This document shows, piece after piece, positions 44,572 to 53,712 of a stretch of 64,000 bases of DNA (position 1 is the first letter of the stretch; each line of letters starts with the position of its first letter). The stretch lies in assembly GCF_008629655.1 (NCBI RefSeq), contig NZ_VWSG01000005.1, forward strand, positions 186,001 through 250,000, written 5' to 3'. Source of the stretch: Paenimyroides baculatum (GTDB taxonomy: Bacteria > Bacteroidota > Bacteroidia > Flavobacteriales > Flavobacteriaceae). The translations under genes and the position numbers were made by a program. The notes under the pieces are model-generated. The model saw nothing but the letters and a program-made list of their open reading frames with translations. It had not been told where the DNA came from and made no database searches.

Positions 44572-45549
44572 CTATGACAAAAGCAAGCTATTTTTATATA
44601 TAGTTTGATTTTTAATTAGTGCATAAATACGATGAATAATCTTGTTCCTAACATCGTTTAAAACTGACATTTTATTTTTTCCTTCTTCCACTTTACGATG
44701 ATAATAAATAGCTAAGTCATTTTTTAATCGAATGGCGCTCATTGCTGCTAAGTGTAATAATTTTTTTAAGTCTTTGTCTGCCATGGACGAAACTTTTGGT
44801 TTTCTCCTTATAGAAGTTCCAGACTGAAAATCAAATGGAGCTATTCCTGCATAACAAGCCATTTGCCTTGGACTATTAATATTTGTAAAGCCATCTGTTT
44901 TTATCAGCATATTAAATGCTAAAACTTTTCCTACTCCTGGTATAGATCGTATTCTATCATAATGATTATTAAGTTCTTCATCTTTAAAAATTAATTGATA
45001 TATTTTGTTTTCTATTTCACTAATTTGCTTGGTTAGTACATCTATGAGCTTAGTGTTTAATCGTAAAATACCTTTATCAATACTTGAACTTAAAAATAGT
45101 TCATCTTGTGATTGAGCTAATAATCCTGCACGTATTTTAACTCTATGCTTTCTTTCTGCATTTAATAATTTAATTTTTTCAATGGCATGAGAATTTGGTT
45201 TCCATTGCTGAAGATCCATATAGTTTTTTGATAAAAATAAAGCGATGCGTTCACTGTCAACTTTATCGTTCTTCCCTCTAACTAGCCCTATACTTCTTTT
45301 CAAATGAAAAGGATTGATCACATAAATAGCATAAGAATAATGCATCAGTACTCTGTAAAGAATAGCATTAAATCTACCTGTGTTTTCCATTCCAATTATA
45401 ATCTCGTGTTTCTTGTTAAGCTTTCTAAAAAACGCTTTGATTGCTTCTTCGGTATTAAGAATGTTTTCATAATGATTAGATCCATTGTCTTGAATGCAGA
45501 TATCTAATGTTAATTTACTCACATCAATACCAATAACTATTTTTTCCAT
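44572..45549 (-). mobile_element. IS110-family transposase
   Basis: A 325-residue DEDD transposase of the IS110 family. The N-terminal RuvC-like domain starts with IGIDVSKLTLDICIQD, has the conserved Glu in GMENTGRF and the later Asp in GKNDKVDSERIALFL. The C-terminal domain has IRSIPGVGKVLAFNML and the GIAPFDFQSGTSIRRKPKVS segment with the catalytic Ser. Length is typical and the frame is intact. IS110 elements lack normal inverted repeats, so exact ends could not be set. The noncoding DNA upstream of the gene (45550-45725) is where a bridge RNA would be expected. Confidence 0.9.
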
Positions 45550-45725
45550 AAATTTGAATTTTAATCAGAAAAGACACTTATCAATAACTCGATTCCTTAA
45601 TAATGGGTTTTAAGCCCGAATTTCTATTTGAGAATTTGATAAGATAGAGTAGAGTCTTAATCAAGATTTGAGATTAATAAAGCTCTGAAAGTAGGATAGT
45701 GTACTCAAACTCTATTCTCTTCTTT
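45550..45725 (-). other. Upstream noncoding end of the IS110 element, possible bridge-RNA region
   Basis: About 175 noncoding bases upstream of the transposase, with a small GGGCTT..AACCC-type hairpin near 45604-45617 and several TAGAGT-like direct repeats. Position matches the bridge-RNA region of IS110-type elements; no structure was confirmed. Confidence 0.3.
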
Positions 45726-46775
45726 TTTCTACAATTTAATATTTTTTAAATCTAAAGGAATCCAGTGGAAGATCTCTTTCGATTCTCAATATCCATTGTC
45801 CGTAATTCTAACTTTTCGGTTTTCCTGTACTTTTCATGCACGAAAAGTACCAAAAGTGCTTTTATTGCGGTCAAGCTTTTAACGGTCAAAATCTTGTTTG
45901 TTGCCTAGTCCATCGGAACGATCGCTCCGCGACCCGATGTTCCTTAACGCCAACTTCACCGTTTTGACGCTCGTTTAAATCTTAATACCGCTTGGTACAT
46001 AGTCCATCTCTGTTATCAATTAAAATCCTCTTGTTGAACAATTGGGGATTTTAAAGCGACATTATTTTTTCAGCGAGTGTCAACTCTTTGAATAAAAGGT
46101 ATAGATCAAATACGACCCAAGGGAGCGAAATCGCAGATTCATGAATACCATATCATTAAATAAGCGATATTGAATAATATTTGATTGCCTTTTCGAAAAG
46201 TTTGTTGACCGTTGAAAAAATAGAGTCTTGATCTTTTGTAACTTTTGTATCAAGACAAAAGTTAGGTAAAGAGTTTTAAAAACTAATTTTCTTCAATTTG
46301 TGAATCTGGTTTCAATGAACTCAATCTCAAAGAACAAATTGTATTTATCGTTTAAAAAGCATTCTTGCAAACGGTGTTTTCGCCGTTTTTTTTTTTATTT
46401 GTTATTTTTAACTGTTTTACTTCTTAAACACAGTAATTTTCACTTTTTTAAATTTTCCGTATTTTGTGCCTAAACTCCAATATTTAGAATAAGCCACTAT
46501 TTTTTACGAAAATGTAATTCATGAGCTATCAATACTGTATCCATACAGTATCTACCTAGTATTCCCACTGTTGAGATTTAGAAAATTTTTCGGTTGACCC
46601 GTCCTAAAATAACTATACATATTTTTAATTAAATCCTGTTATAGTTATACACCTATTAATCTTATTAATAGTTCAACGATTAGACGATTAAACAAATAAA
46701 CAATTCAACAAATCTCGTCCCGACCCTCGGGATCCACGATTAAACAACTAACGATTAAACGATTAAACAAATAGT
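45726..46775. other. Intergenic DNA with dispersed repeats and short tandem motifs
   Basis: No gene recognised. It contains hairpin-rich stretches (TACTTTTCATGCACGAAAAGTA near 45829-45850; ATCTTTTG...AGACAAAAG near 46229-46262), a possible insertion-sequence end (GACCCGTCCTAAAATAACTATAC near 46594, with AACTATA/TATAGTT arms), a TCCCGA-CCC-TCGGGA palindrome near 46718, and repeated ACGATTAAAC motifs (46675-46770). Confidence 0.45.
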
Positions 46776-46777
46776 AA

Positions 46778-46985
46778 TTAGTGCCTGTACACAGCACCAT
46801 AACCGGCAAAAGGTTGAGTAAAAAGCAAAAAAGGCGTGAAAACTCAACAATATCCGAACAGAGGTACTGGTATACCGGGGAACAGATAAGTGAGCTCACG
46901 CCATGGTCGTGAGCTAATCTACTTATCATCTCGTTCCTTAAAATTACCAGTTTTCTGTTCGAGACTCTAAGCAATAGCTTAATAT
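46778..46985. ncRNA. Candidate structured RNA or long imperfect inverted repeat
   Basis: A 107-base imperfect hairpin (46855-46961) has five helices in register: CGAACAGA/TCTGTTCG, ACTGGTA/TACCAGT, GGAAC/GTTCC, GATAAGT/ACTTATC, AGCTCACG/CGTGAGCT, closed by a 7-base loop. That is 35 paired bases. Two smaller hairpins flank it on one side (GTTGAGT/ACTCAAC at 46813-46848; GTGC/GCAC near 46781-46798). It is far richer in G+C than its surroundings. The rod shape recalls 6S-type RNA; a miniature mobile element is the other option. Strand and identity are unknown. Confidence 0.45.
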
Positions 46986-47060
46986 TTTCTATATAAAGTA
47001 TTGCAAATTTACAGTTAATAATTAACTATAAAAATCAAATGTAAACATTAATATTATAAT

Positions 47061-47098
47061 TGACAAATATGTCAATGATTATTTTGTCATAAATGTCA
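47061..47098 (+). promoter_or_regulatory. Operator-like TGTCA sites before the XRE gene
   Basis: TGACAAATATGTCA (47061-47074) is a perfect inverted repeat, followed by further TGTCA half-sites at 47085 and 47094. They end 11 bases before the XRE start codon, so self-repression by the encoded protein is likely. Confidence 0.6.
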
Positions 47099-47108
47099 TA
47101 TTTACCTA

Positions 47109-47390
47109 ATGGAAAATTCTAATGATAAATATTTTATAGCATTATCCGCTCAATTAAAAAACATAATGGAGCAGAAAAATATTGAAGTAGTTGATTTGGC
47201 TGCTGCTGCTAACATAGATAGAAAACAGATTTACAGATTTATTAATAGCGAAAATGTTCCCAAAATAACAACGCTTATACGTATAATATTAGCTTTAGGA
47301 TTGGAACCTAAACTTTTTTTTGATTTTACATTTGATTTTAAAAGTTATTCGCAAGAACAGAACATCGAAAAAATAAAACCGAAGGAATAA
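47109..47390 (+). CDS. XRE-family helix-turn-helix protein
   Basis: A 93-residue protein. Residues about 10-70 form a Cro/C1-type HTH (LKNIMEQKNIEVVDLAAAANIDRKQIYRFINSENVPKITTLIRIILALGLE), followed by a charged tail. Probably a DNA-binding repressor that controls itself through the TGTCA sites directly upstream. No toxin or phage gene adjoins it now; flanking DNA is decayed. It may be what remains of a toxin-antitoxin or mobile-element module. Confidence 0.8.
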   Translation: MENSNDKYFIALSAQLKNIMEQKNIEVVDLAAAANIDRKQIYRFINSENVPKITTLIRIILALGLEPKLFFDFTFDFKSYSQEQNIEKIKPKE

Positions 47391-47833
47391 TATTTAAGTT
47401 ATATAATATCTGCACAGTTTTAATACAACTTGTGTATAATACATTAATTGTTAAAGGTATGATTTTGCTTTTTAGTGTATCAATTTTGAATAAGTGATGT
47501 AAAAGAAAATTACAGCTTTTCTGAATAATCTACCAATATTCTCAATGTGTATGACATTTCTAAGGTTATTTTTGTCCTATTTGCATAACAAAATTCAATC
47601 TAAAATGCTACAGCTTCCTCATACGTTAAGCTGCTAGGCAAATAGAATTCAATAACCGATAAATAGCTGTTATCCCGTTTATATTACAGTTGAATACGAG
47701 ATTGAAAAATTCACTTTTCAAGTAAAACCAAATAAATATATGCGCTGTTTATTATACTGGAAGTAAAGCTAAACAAATTTTACAATGTACTTGCTTTCTT
47801 GTGCGATATCTTATGAAGCGAAGCATTACAGTG
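47391..47833. other. Intergenic remnant DNA
   Basis: About 440 bases without an intact gene. The plus strand near 47686-47765 reads ITVEYEIEKFTFQVKPNKY..., a coding-like fragment I do not recognise. Otherwise nothing seen. Confidence 0.35.
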
Positions 47834-47862
47834 AATAAAAAAACAGGCTGTGCAGCCTATTT
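47834..47862 (-). terminator. Terminator after the DUF1737-like pseudogene
   Basis: AGGCT-GCAC-AGCCT on the minus strand, followed by a run of seven T. Confidence 0.65.
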
Positions 47863-47865
47863 GAA

Positions 47866-48029
47866 TTATACTTTTTTAATTTCCTGATAAAATACGGTTG
47901 TTGAACTGTCTATAGTAGGAATTTCGATTGTTGACAATGTGCCTTTAAGCTGCCAACCATCTTGTAGTGCTTTTTTGGTCTGTTTTCAAGGTCTTTTACC
48001 CTTGATGCTGTTAGCACGTGACATTCCAT
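47866..48029 (-). pseudogene. Frameshifted DUF1737-like small protein
   Basis: The minus strand encodes MECHVLTASRVKDLENRPKK and then, in another frame, KALQDGWQLKGTLSTI...TTVFYQEIKKV. Joined, these give the layout of DUF1737-type proteins (Y.vlta..v.dLE..v...l.dGWqL.G......FYQ.i.k). The shift lies in an A-rich tract near 47965-47975. A terminator follows. A fragment of a related gene lies at 27713. Confidence 0.55.
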
Positions 48030-48191
48030 GGAATTATTTTATTTGTTGTTATTTCAAAAATATAAAAATATCTGTAAATCAAAAAACTACACTTTATAAT
48101 TAACAAATTTTAAACATTTAATAATGAGTAATTAATTGCAAAAGCAGATATTTGATAAATTACAAATTAAATTATTTTGTTTTCCGAATAT

Positions 48192-49061
48192 TTAAGAAAT
48201 ACTAATTGACCACGATGCTGACCAACTTTCTTTTGGTTTAAGTGTGTTGATACCTGTTTTGTTTTCCAGTTGCTGATCGTGAGAATCAAAATCTGCTACA
48301 CCAGCCCAAGGTTCCAAACAGATAAAACCAGAATCCTTCATTGTCCAAATACCAAAATAAGGAAAGTTTTCAAATTCAAAACTCAAAATATTTTTGTCAG
48401 TGTTATTCAATAAAGTTACTTTGTCAGATTTCATATCCAACAGTACTAGCGCATCATTTTCGAATAATTCATAATTTAATTGAATTTTTTGGTTAGTTAA
48501 TGTAATAGTATTTTTATCTGTAGTTAGTAATCCATCTTTCAAACAGGTTGCTTTGAACTCATTATCCTTATTGAATAATAATGAATAGTCAAAGAAATCA
48601 TCAGCGTTACTACCAACTTTAAATGCCGGATGCGCACCAACTGAAAAATACATGGTTTCAACATCTGATAAATTTTTAACCTTATATTCAACCTGTAAAG
48701 TATTATCCTTTAACGTATAGATAATTTCCAATCGAAACAAAAAAGGATATACCTCTATTGTTTCCTTAGATGATTCTAAAGAGAAAATTAATTGAGAATC
48801 GGAAAATTCTTGTAATTTAAAATTGTAATCCCTTGCAAAACCATGTCGAGGCAGTTTATATTTTTTTTTATCATAAATATAAATACCATTTTTTAAGGTG
48901 CCCACAATAGGAAACAACACCGGGCTTGACTTACCCCAAAATTCTGGATCTGCCTGCCACAGTAATTCTTCTTGATTAGGTTTATTAAATACAGATTTTA
49001 GTTCTGCACCTTTAGAATCAACAGCAATCTTTATATTTTCGTTTTCTAAGTGATGTATCAT
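48192..49061 (-). CDS. Aldose 1-epimerase family protein (galactose mutarotase-like)
   Basis: A 289-residue beta-sandwich protein interconverting sugar anomers. The two conserved His motifs are present: LPRHGFARD (near 75) and GAHPAFKV (near 145). The C-terminal GFICLEPWAGVADF motif carries the catalytic Glu. The family includes YeaD-type hexose-6-phosphate epimerases as well as mutarotases, so the substrate is open. It lies just past the polysaccharide operon but is separated from it by a terminator. Confidence 0.85.
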   Translation of the reverse strand: MIHHLENENIKIAVDSKGAELKSVFNKPNQEELLWQADPEFWGKSSPVLFPIVGTLKNGIYIYDKKKYKLPRHGFARDYNFKLQEFSDSQLIFSLESSKETIEVYPFLFRLEIIYTLKDNTLQVEYKVKNLSDVETMYFSVGAHPAFKVGSNADDFFDYSLLFNKDNEFKATCLKDGLLTTDKNTITLTNQKIQLNYELFENDALVLLDMKSDKVTLLNNTDKNILSFEFENFPYFGIWTMKDSGFICLEPWAGVADFDSHDQQLENKTGINTLKPKESWSASWSISIS

Positions 49062-49403
49062 CTTTTTTGAATCTATGTGTTGTATAGTGTAAAATGTATA
49101 TTGTAGTGGTTGATTTGTTGAACCGTTGATTTGTTACATGCCATTAACACTTTCAAAGGGAATATTTGTGGGTAATACAAAAAACGACCGAAGTATTTTC
49201 GGTCGTTTTAATCTATTTTGTAAATACTTCTTTAATTTTTAAAGCAATACGCTCGCGCTCTTCATTATACCTTGACTTTTTAACCACAGATAATATTGAT
49301 TTACATAGATTTGCTTTTCAGTGTACAATAATACAATCTACAAAATACATATAAAACCTAAAATCATAAAGGTTATAACTTTAGACCTTATAAAATTTGA
49401 CTT
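49062..49403. other. Intergenic region between the polysaccharide operon and the epimerase gene
   Basis: About 340 bases. Contains the terminator at 49181-49209; nothing else recognised. Confidence 0.5.
49181..49209 (-). terminator. Terminator of the polysaccharide operon
   Basis: AAAACGACCGAA pairs with TTCGGTCGTTTT around a 5-base loop. It lies about 200 bases past the last gene of the minus-strand operon. Confidence 0.8.
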
Positions 49404-49955
49404 TCACTTCGCTACCCTATCACCCTGACCTTTACCTCCTACTGTTGCAAAAATATATTTAAAGTAATCTGCCATCGTAAGACTTTGCAACATCTCAGCA
49501 TCTTTAATAGCCAATTCCTTAGGAGTTGACATATCAATTTCGTTGATCTGTGCCAATCCGGTAATCCCCGGAACTACATTATAAACGCCACGGCTGTCAC
49601 GCTCTTCGATCAGTTCTGTTTGGTTAAATAAATTAGGACGTGGGCCTACTAAACTCATATCCCCTAACACCACATTAATTAATTGCGGTAATTCGTCCAA
49701 TTTTGATTTACGCAGAAAACTCCCAAACTTGGTAATTTCAGCCGTATTGGCCAAATGAGTGGCAACAGATTGTGCCTTTACATTCATTGTCCTAAACTTA
49801 TACAGCGTAAAAGGCTTTTTGTTTTTACCTACACGCTGTTGCTTGAATATAGGTGAACCGGTGTCGAACAAGCCTATAACATACAACACCAACATTATTG
49901 GTGATAAAAACAATACTCCGAAGAATGAAAACAAGAAATCGAACAATCTGATCAT
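49404..49955 (-). CDS. Initiating sugar transferase (PglC/WcaJ-type phosphoglycosyl transferase)
   Basis: A 183-residue monotopic membrane enzyme that transfers a sugar phosphate to undecaprenyl phosphate, the first step of polysaccharide assembly. A single N-terminal membrane segment (FDFLFSFFGVLFLSPIMLVLYVI) is followed by the catalytic core: PIFKQQRVGKNKKPFTLYKFRTM, FLRKSKLDELPQLINVVLGDMSLVGPRP and PGITGLAQI. Length matches the short PglC-like form. It is the last gene of the operon and probably uses a nucleotide sugar made by the upstream epimerases. Confidence 0.92.
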   Translation of the reverse strand: MIRLFDFLFSFFGVLFLSPIMLVLYVIGLFDTGSPIFKQQRVGKNKKPFTLYKFRTMNVKAQSVATHLANTAEITKFGSFLRKSKLDELPQLINVVLGDMSLVGPRPNLFNQTELIEERDSRGVYNVVPGITGLAQINEIDMSTPKELAIKDAEMLQSLTMADYFKYIFATVGGKGQGDRVAK

Positions 49956-50015
49956 AATTATTTTTTAAAACTTTTAATGGTTTTTATCAAACCTCCTTCA
50001 GCAGACAAAGGTAAA

Positions 50016-50912
50016 TTATTTAATTTTATAATTCTCTAAAACATTTAATGGTTGCCAACCCAATTCTATCTTGGCTTTATTATTCGAAAAAGTAAGCGAT
50101 TCTGTAATTTTTTTAAGCTTCAACGAATTTATCGGAGCTTTTGAACCTAACAGATCACCCACCAATGCCATAACTTTAGCTATAAAATAGGGAATTGATT
50201 TAGGTAGATTTTTATCTAATTGTTTAGCGATAATAGTTTCTAATTGTCTAAAAGATGGCTGTATATCATCGCAAACGTTGTAAACTCCCCCTTTTTCTAC
50301 TAATAAAGGAATTAAAGTAGAAATATCTTGTACCATTAATACACTTTTGCGTGCAGTACCTCCTCCAATTGAAAGATATTTACCTGTTTTTATACCATTA
50401 ACCATTGCGCCTAAGTTTCCCGGAGCGTTTGGCCCGGCAATTAAAGAAGGACGAATAATTCCTAATTTTACATTATTTTTGGCACACCAGGTGGTTAAGT
50501 ATTGCTCAGCCTGTATCTTACTTAGTGCATAAGGGGTTTTCCCTTGTAAAGGATAATCTTCTGAAATATCATCTCCAAAATCTACACCATAAACCGCTAC
50601 CGTACTAACAAATATAAATGCCTGAGGAATTCCTGATTGTTCTAGTGCGGTACATAAATTAACTGTTCCCTGATAGTTCACATCAAAAAAAACTTTATCT
50701 TCCCCTTGAGAATTAGGAATACTATGCGCTTTACCAGCTGCATGGAAAACAATATCAAATGTTTCTGTAAGTTCTGGAATTTCTGTAGACAAATCTGTTT
50801 TAAAATCATCAACTTCAGTTAACCCCATTGTCTTGACTTCGTATTTCTTTTCTAATAACGGTTTAACATTCTGACCCAAAAAACCAGATGCACCTGTGAA
50901 GAGTAGTTTCAT
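50016..50912 (-). CDS. NAD-dependent epimerase/dehydratase (SDR, WbpV/WcaG-like)
   Basis: A 298-residue extended short-chain dehydrogenase. It has the Rossmann motif GASGFLGQ at residues ~7-14 and the active-site YALSKIQ (Tyr-x3-Lys). In comparable O-antigen loci such enzymes sit between the glycosyltransferase and the initiating transferase and provide its 4-epimerised or 4-reduced acetamido sugar. The reaction is inferred from place and family. Confidence 0.8.
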   Translation of the reverse strand: MKLLFTGASGFLGQNVKPLLEKKYEVKTMGLTEVDDFKTDLSTEIPELTETFDIVFHAAGKAHSIPNSQGEDKVFFDVNYQGTVNLCTALEQSGIPQAFIFVSTVAVYGVDFGDDISEDYPLQGKTPYALSKIQAEQYLTTWCAKNNVKLGIIRPSLIAGPNAPGNLGAMVNGIKTGKYLSIGGGTARKSVLMVQDISTLIPLLVEKGGVYNVCDDIQPSFRQLETIIAKQLDKNLPKSIPYFIAKVMALVGDLLGSKAPINSLKLKKITESLTFSNNKAKIELGWQPLNVLENYKIK

Positions 50913-50917
50913 TGAGA

Positions 50918-52096
50918 TTATTTATTTATAACGGTAAAAAATTGATTTTTTATTATGGATGAGTTGAACTTGTTTATAGCTAACTCTTGATTTTTAATTC
51001 TAAATTCATTTATATCAGACGACTTTATATTAGTCAAAAAAGTTGTAAGTTGAGCTTTTTCTTCCCAATTAAAGGACCATCCACAATTATTCTCTCTAAT
51101 CATTAAATCTATCTCTGAACTTGAATCACCAATATATAATATTGGTTTTCCAGATTTTAATATATTGTAACTTTTTGATGGTACACCTAAACCATACATT
51201 CCTTTGGCTAGCGTTACTAATGAAATGTCGAATGCATTTAAAAAATATGATTGTTCATTTCGAGGTTTATTACCAAGAAAATATATATTGTCCTTATCAC
51301 CGTATTTTTCTTTTAAAAATTTCATCATTGCGCCGTCACCTACTGCAACAAAAACTAATTTATTATCACTAACCTTAGTGAAAGACTCCAAAAAATCATC
51401 TAATCCTTGAACCCTCCCAATATTTCCTGCAAATCCAATAACAACTTTTTTATCTAAATTTGGTATACCTAAATAGTCCGATCGATTAAAGTCAGGTGAA
51501 ATTAAATCCTCATCATACCAATTAGGGATTATGTTAATAGAAGAATCTGATACTCCCTTTTGTACTAGTAATTGCTTCATATCTTCACCTAAAACAATCA
51601 ATTTATCTGCTTTTCGGTAAGACCAATCAAAAACTAACTTGATTAATTTGTAACTAATACTCTTTTCACTCTTAAGACCTGCAGGAATTGTGTTTTCTGG
51701 AAATACATCATGAACCAATAAATTATATTCAAATTTTTTAAATACTCGTATTACGGCTATAAAAAAAATTATTAAAAAAGGGTTTGTTACTACTAAAACT
51801 TTTTCTCCCTTTTTAACATTTTTTAGTAATTCAAATGCTAATAAAAAGCTACTGCCGACTGCTCCTTTAATTCTACTAAAAAAACTATTTTTATCAACAT
51901 TGCCAACTTTTTTTCTAATAACATTATACTCTAATTTTTCTACATTTTCAGTTATATTGCCATCATATCTTATGTTAGTTGTAATTACTGAAACTCTATA
52001 TGAGTTTACCAAATAATTCGCAATCTCTGTCATAATATATGCAGTAGAAGTTTTATTTGGATAAAATAGTTCAGATAAAATATATAGGTTTTTCAT
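50918..52096 (-). CDS. Glycosyltransferase family 4 (WbuB-like)
   Basis: A 392-residue GT-B glycosyltransferase. The N-terminal domain has LSELFYPNKTSTAYIMTEIANYLV, the C-terminal domain VVIGFAGNIGRVQGLDDFLE and a GVPSKSYNILKSGKPILY sugar-nucleotide site, as in WbuB/WbpT-type enzymes usually found with the FucNAc genes. It probably adds FucNAc. The start at 52096 is 5 bases past the previous stop; the longer frame to 52120 would overlap that gene. Confidence 0.85.
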   Translation of the reverse strand: MKNLYILSELFYPNKTSTAYIMTEIANYLVNSYRVSVITTNIRYDGNITENVEKLEYNVIRKKVGNVDKNSFFSRIKGAVGSSFLLAFELLKNVKKGEKVLVVTNPFLIIFFIAVIRVFKKFEYNLLVHDVFPENTIPAGLKSEKSISYKLIKLVFDWSYRKADKLIVLGEDMKQLLVQKGVSDSSINIIPNWYDEDLISPDFNRSDYLGIPNLDKKVVIGFAGNIGRVQGLDDFLESFTKVSDNKLVFVAVGDGAMMKFLKEKYGDKDNIYFLGNKPRNEQSYFLNAFDISLVTLAKGMYGLGVPSKSYNILKSGKPILYIGDSSSEIDLMIRENNCGWSFNWEEKAQLTTFLTNIKSSDINEFRIKNQELAINKFNSSIIKNQFFTVINK

Positions 52097-52101
52097 CTTT
52101 A

Positions 52102-53241
52102 CTAAATGTCTTCCGACCAAACAGTCCTTTTAATATAATCTGTGTAAGAAATAATAATTCTTACTACTTTTTGTGAAACATTTGGCATAGAATAATCTGC
52201 CACCGGTCTAAAATTTCTTTCTGTACCCACATTTTGTTGTAAAACTTGAGTTAAACCTTGCAAAATGCGTTCAGGAGACAAACCAACCATCATTACAGAT
52301 GCTTCTTCCATTGCTTCTGGTCTTTCATGAGCTTGGCGAATATTTAATGCTCTAAAATTTAGTATCGAAGATTCTTCTGAAATTGTACCTGAATCTGATA
52401 AAACCGCATACGATCTTTTTTGCAATGCATTGTAATCATGAAAACCTAATGGTTTTAAAAATTGAATTTCCGGACGCATCTCAATCTGCATTTTATCGAT
52501 CATGTTTTTTGTACGAGGATGTGTTGATACAATGATTGGATATTGGTACTTTTCTGCAATTGCATTCAAAGAAGCCATTAAACCTCTGAAATTCTTTTCA
52601 GAATTAATATTTTCTTCTCTGTGCGATGAAACAACAAAGAATTCACCTTCTTCTAAATTCAATTTACTTAAAACATCAGAAGCTTCAATTTGAGGTAAAT
52701 AATGATTCAAAACTTCAAACATTGGCGAACCTGTTTTAATGATTCTATCAGCAGGAAGTCCTTCTCGCAACAAATATTCTCTTGCAATATCTGAATAAGT
52801 CAGATTAATATCTGAAGTATGATCTACAATTTTACGGTTGGTTTCTTCTGGAACACGCTGATCGAAACATCTGTTACCAGCTTCCATATGGAAAATAGGA
52901 ATATGTCTTTTCTTTGCAGGAATGGCACATAGACATGAATTCGTATCACCTAAAACCAAAAAAGCATCAGGTTTTAATTCTTCCAACAAAGGATCTATTT
53001 TTATTAAAATATTTCCTACTGTTTCTGTAGCTGTTTTTCCTGCAGCTTCCAAGAAATAATCTGGTTTACGAAGTCCTAAATCCTCAAAAAATATTTGGTT
53101 TAACTCGTAATCATAATTTTGCCCGGTATGAACAATGATATGTTCTACTGCTTCAGAAGCATCTAAAGCATCTAAAACTCTTGATAATCTTATAATTTCT
53201 GGACGGGTTCCTACAACCGTCATGACTTTTAGTTTTTTCAT
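52102..53241 (-). CDS. capG: UDP-N-acetylglucosamine 2-epimerase, FnlC/CapG type
   Basis: A 379-residue non-hydrolysing 2-epimerase. VVGTRPEIIRLSRVLDAL opens the family fold; VLGDTNSCLCAIPAKKRHIPIFHMEAGNRCFDQRVPEETNRKI and VVSSHREENI hold the active-site residues. With the CapE- and CapF-type enzymes upstream it should make UDP-N-acetyl-L-fucosamine, catalysing the last step. A small unrelated gene (53302) separates it from capF. Confidence 0.88.
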   Translation of the reverse strand: MKKLKVMTVVGTRPEIIRLSRVLDALDASEAVEHIIVHTGQNYDYELNQIFFEDLGLRKPDYFLEAAGKTATETVGNILIKIDPLLEELKPDAFLVLGDTNSCLCAIPAKKRHIPIFHMEAGNRCFDQRVPEETNRKIVDHTSDINLTYSDIAREYLLREGLPADRIIKTGSPMFEVLNHYLPQIEASDVLSKLNLEEGEFFVVSSHREENINSEKNFRGLMASLNAIAEKYQYPIIVSTHPRTKNMIDKMQIEMRPEIQFLKPLGFHDYNALQKRSYAVLSDSGTISEESSILNFRALNIRQAHERPEAMEEASVMMVGLSPERILQGLTQVLQQNVGTERNFRPVADYSMPNVSQKVVRIIISYTDYIKRTVWSEDI

Positions 53242-53301
53242 GTCTTAATTTTATCGCGCAAAGGTTTAAAGTTTTAGGGCAAAGGTTTAAAGTAAAATAA
53301 T

Positions 53302-53646
53302 TTACTGCTTAACTTTCAACAAAATTGCACCAAATATATTTTTTAACTCTTTACTCTCTTGTATTAATTTATTTAAATTTTCTGAATCATAACCGACAGC
53401 TGCAATTAAACGTAACCAATAATTTGATTCTCTGGCTTCTCGAAGCACAATTCTAATTTTATTATTAAAGTCTGCTTTAGAAGAAGCACCTTGAGACTCT
53501 TCGTAATTAGCACCCACCGAAGTTGCCGATTTAATCAATCGGTATTTAATAATCTTCAGTTCCTCGTTAGAAGGCAAAGTTCTAAGAAATAAAACAATAT
53601 TCACACTAAAATCAAAAGTTCTACCCAATAAACTATTTTCTTTCAT
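53302..53646 (-). CDS. Four-helix bundle protein (23S rRNA intervening-sequence-type family)
   Basis: A 114-residue all-helical protein with the S23/four-helix signature: FDFSVNIVLFLRTLP, YRLIKSATSVGANYEESQGASSKADFNNKIRIVLREARESNYWLRL. Members are common in Bacteroidota and often appear as stand-alone insertions; function unknown. Here it interrupts the CapE-F-G set, with low-complexity CTTTTGAC-type DNA on one side and a repeated CAAAGGTTTAAAGT on the other, which suggests late insertion. Confidence 0.85.
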   Translation of the reverse strand: MKENSLLGRTFDFSVNIVLFLRTLPSNEELKIIKYRLIKSATSVGANYEESQGASSKADFNNKIRIVLREARESNYWLRLIAAVGYDSENLNKLIQESKELKNIFGAILLKVKQ

Positions 53647-53712
53647 AACTTTATCCTTTTTACTTTCGAATCTTGACTTTTCCTTTTGACTTTTTACCTT
53701 TTGACTTCTTTT

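Noticed and set aside
46577..46602. 14-base match (AACCGAAAAATTTT) to the 3' part of guide 2
   Set aside because: The part of the guide next to the scaffold (seed) does not match, and no gene start lies at a suitable distance; probably chance in A/T-rich DNA.
46705..46974. 89-codon minus-strand open frame
   Set aside because: It coincides with the long hairpin and short tandem motifs, and its translation has no coding character.
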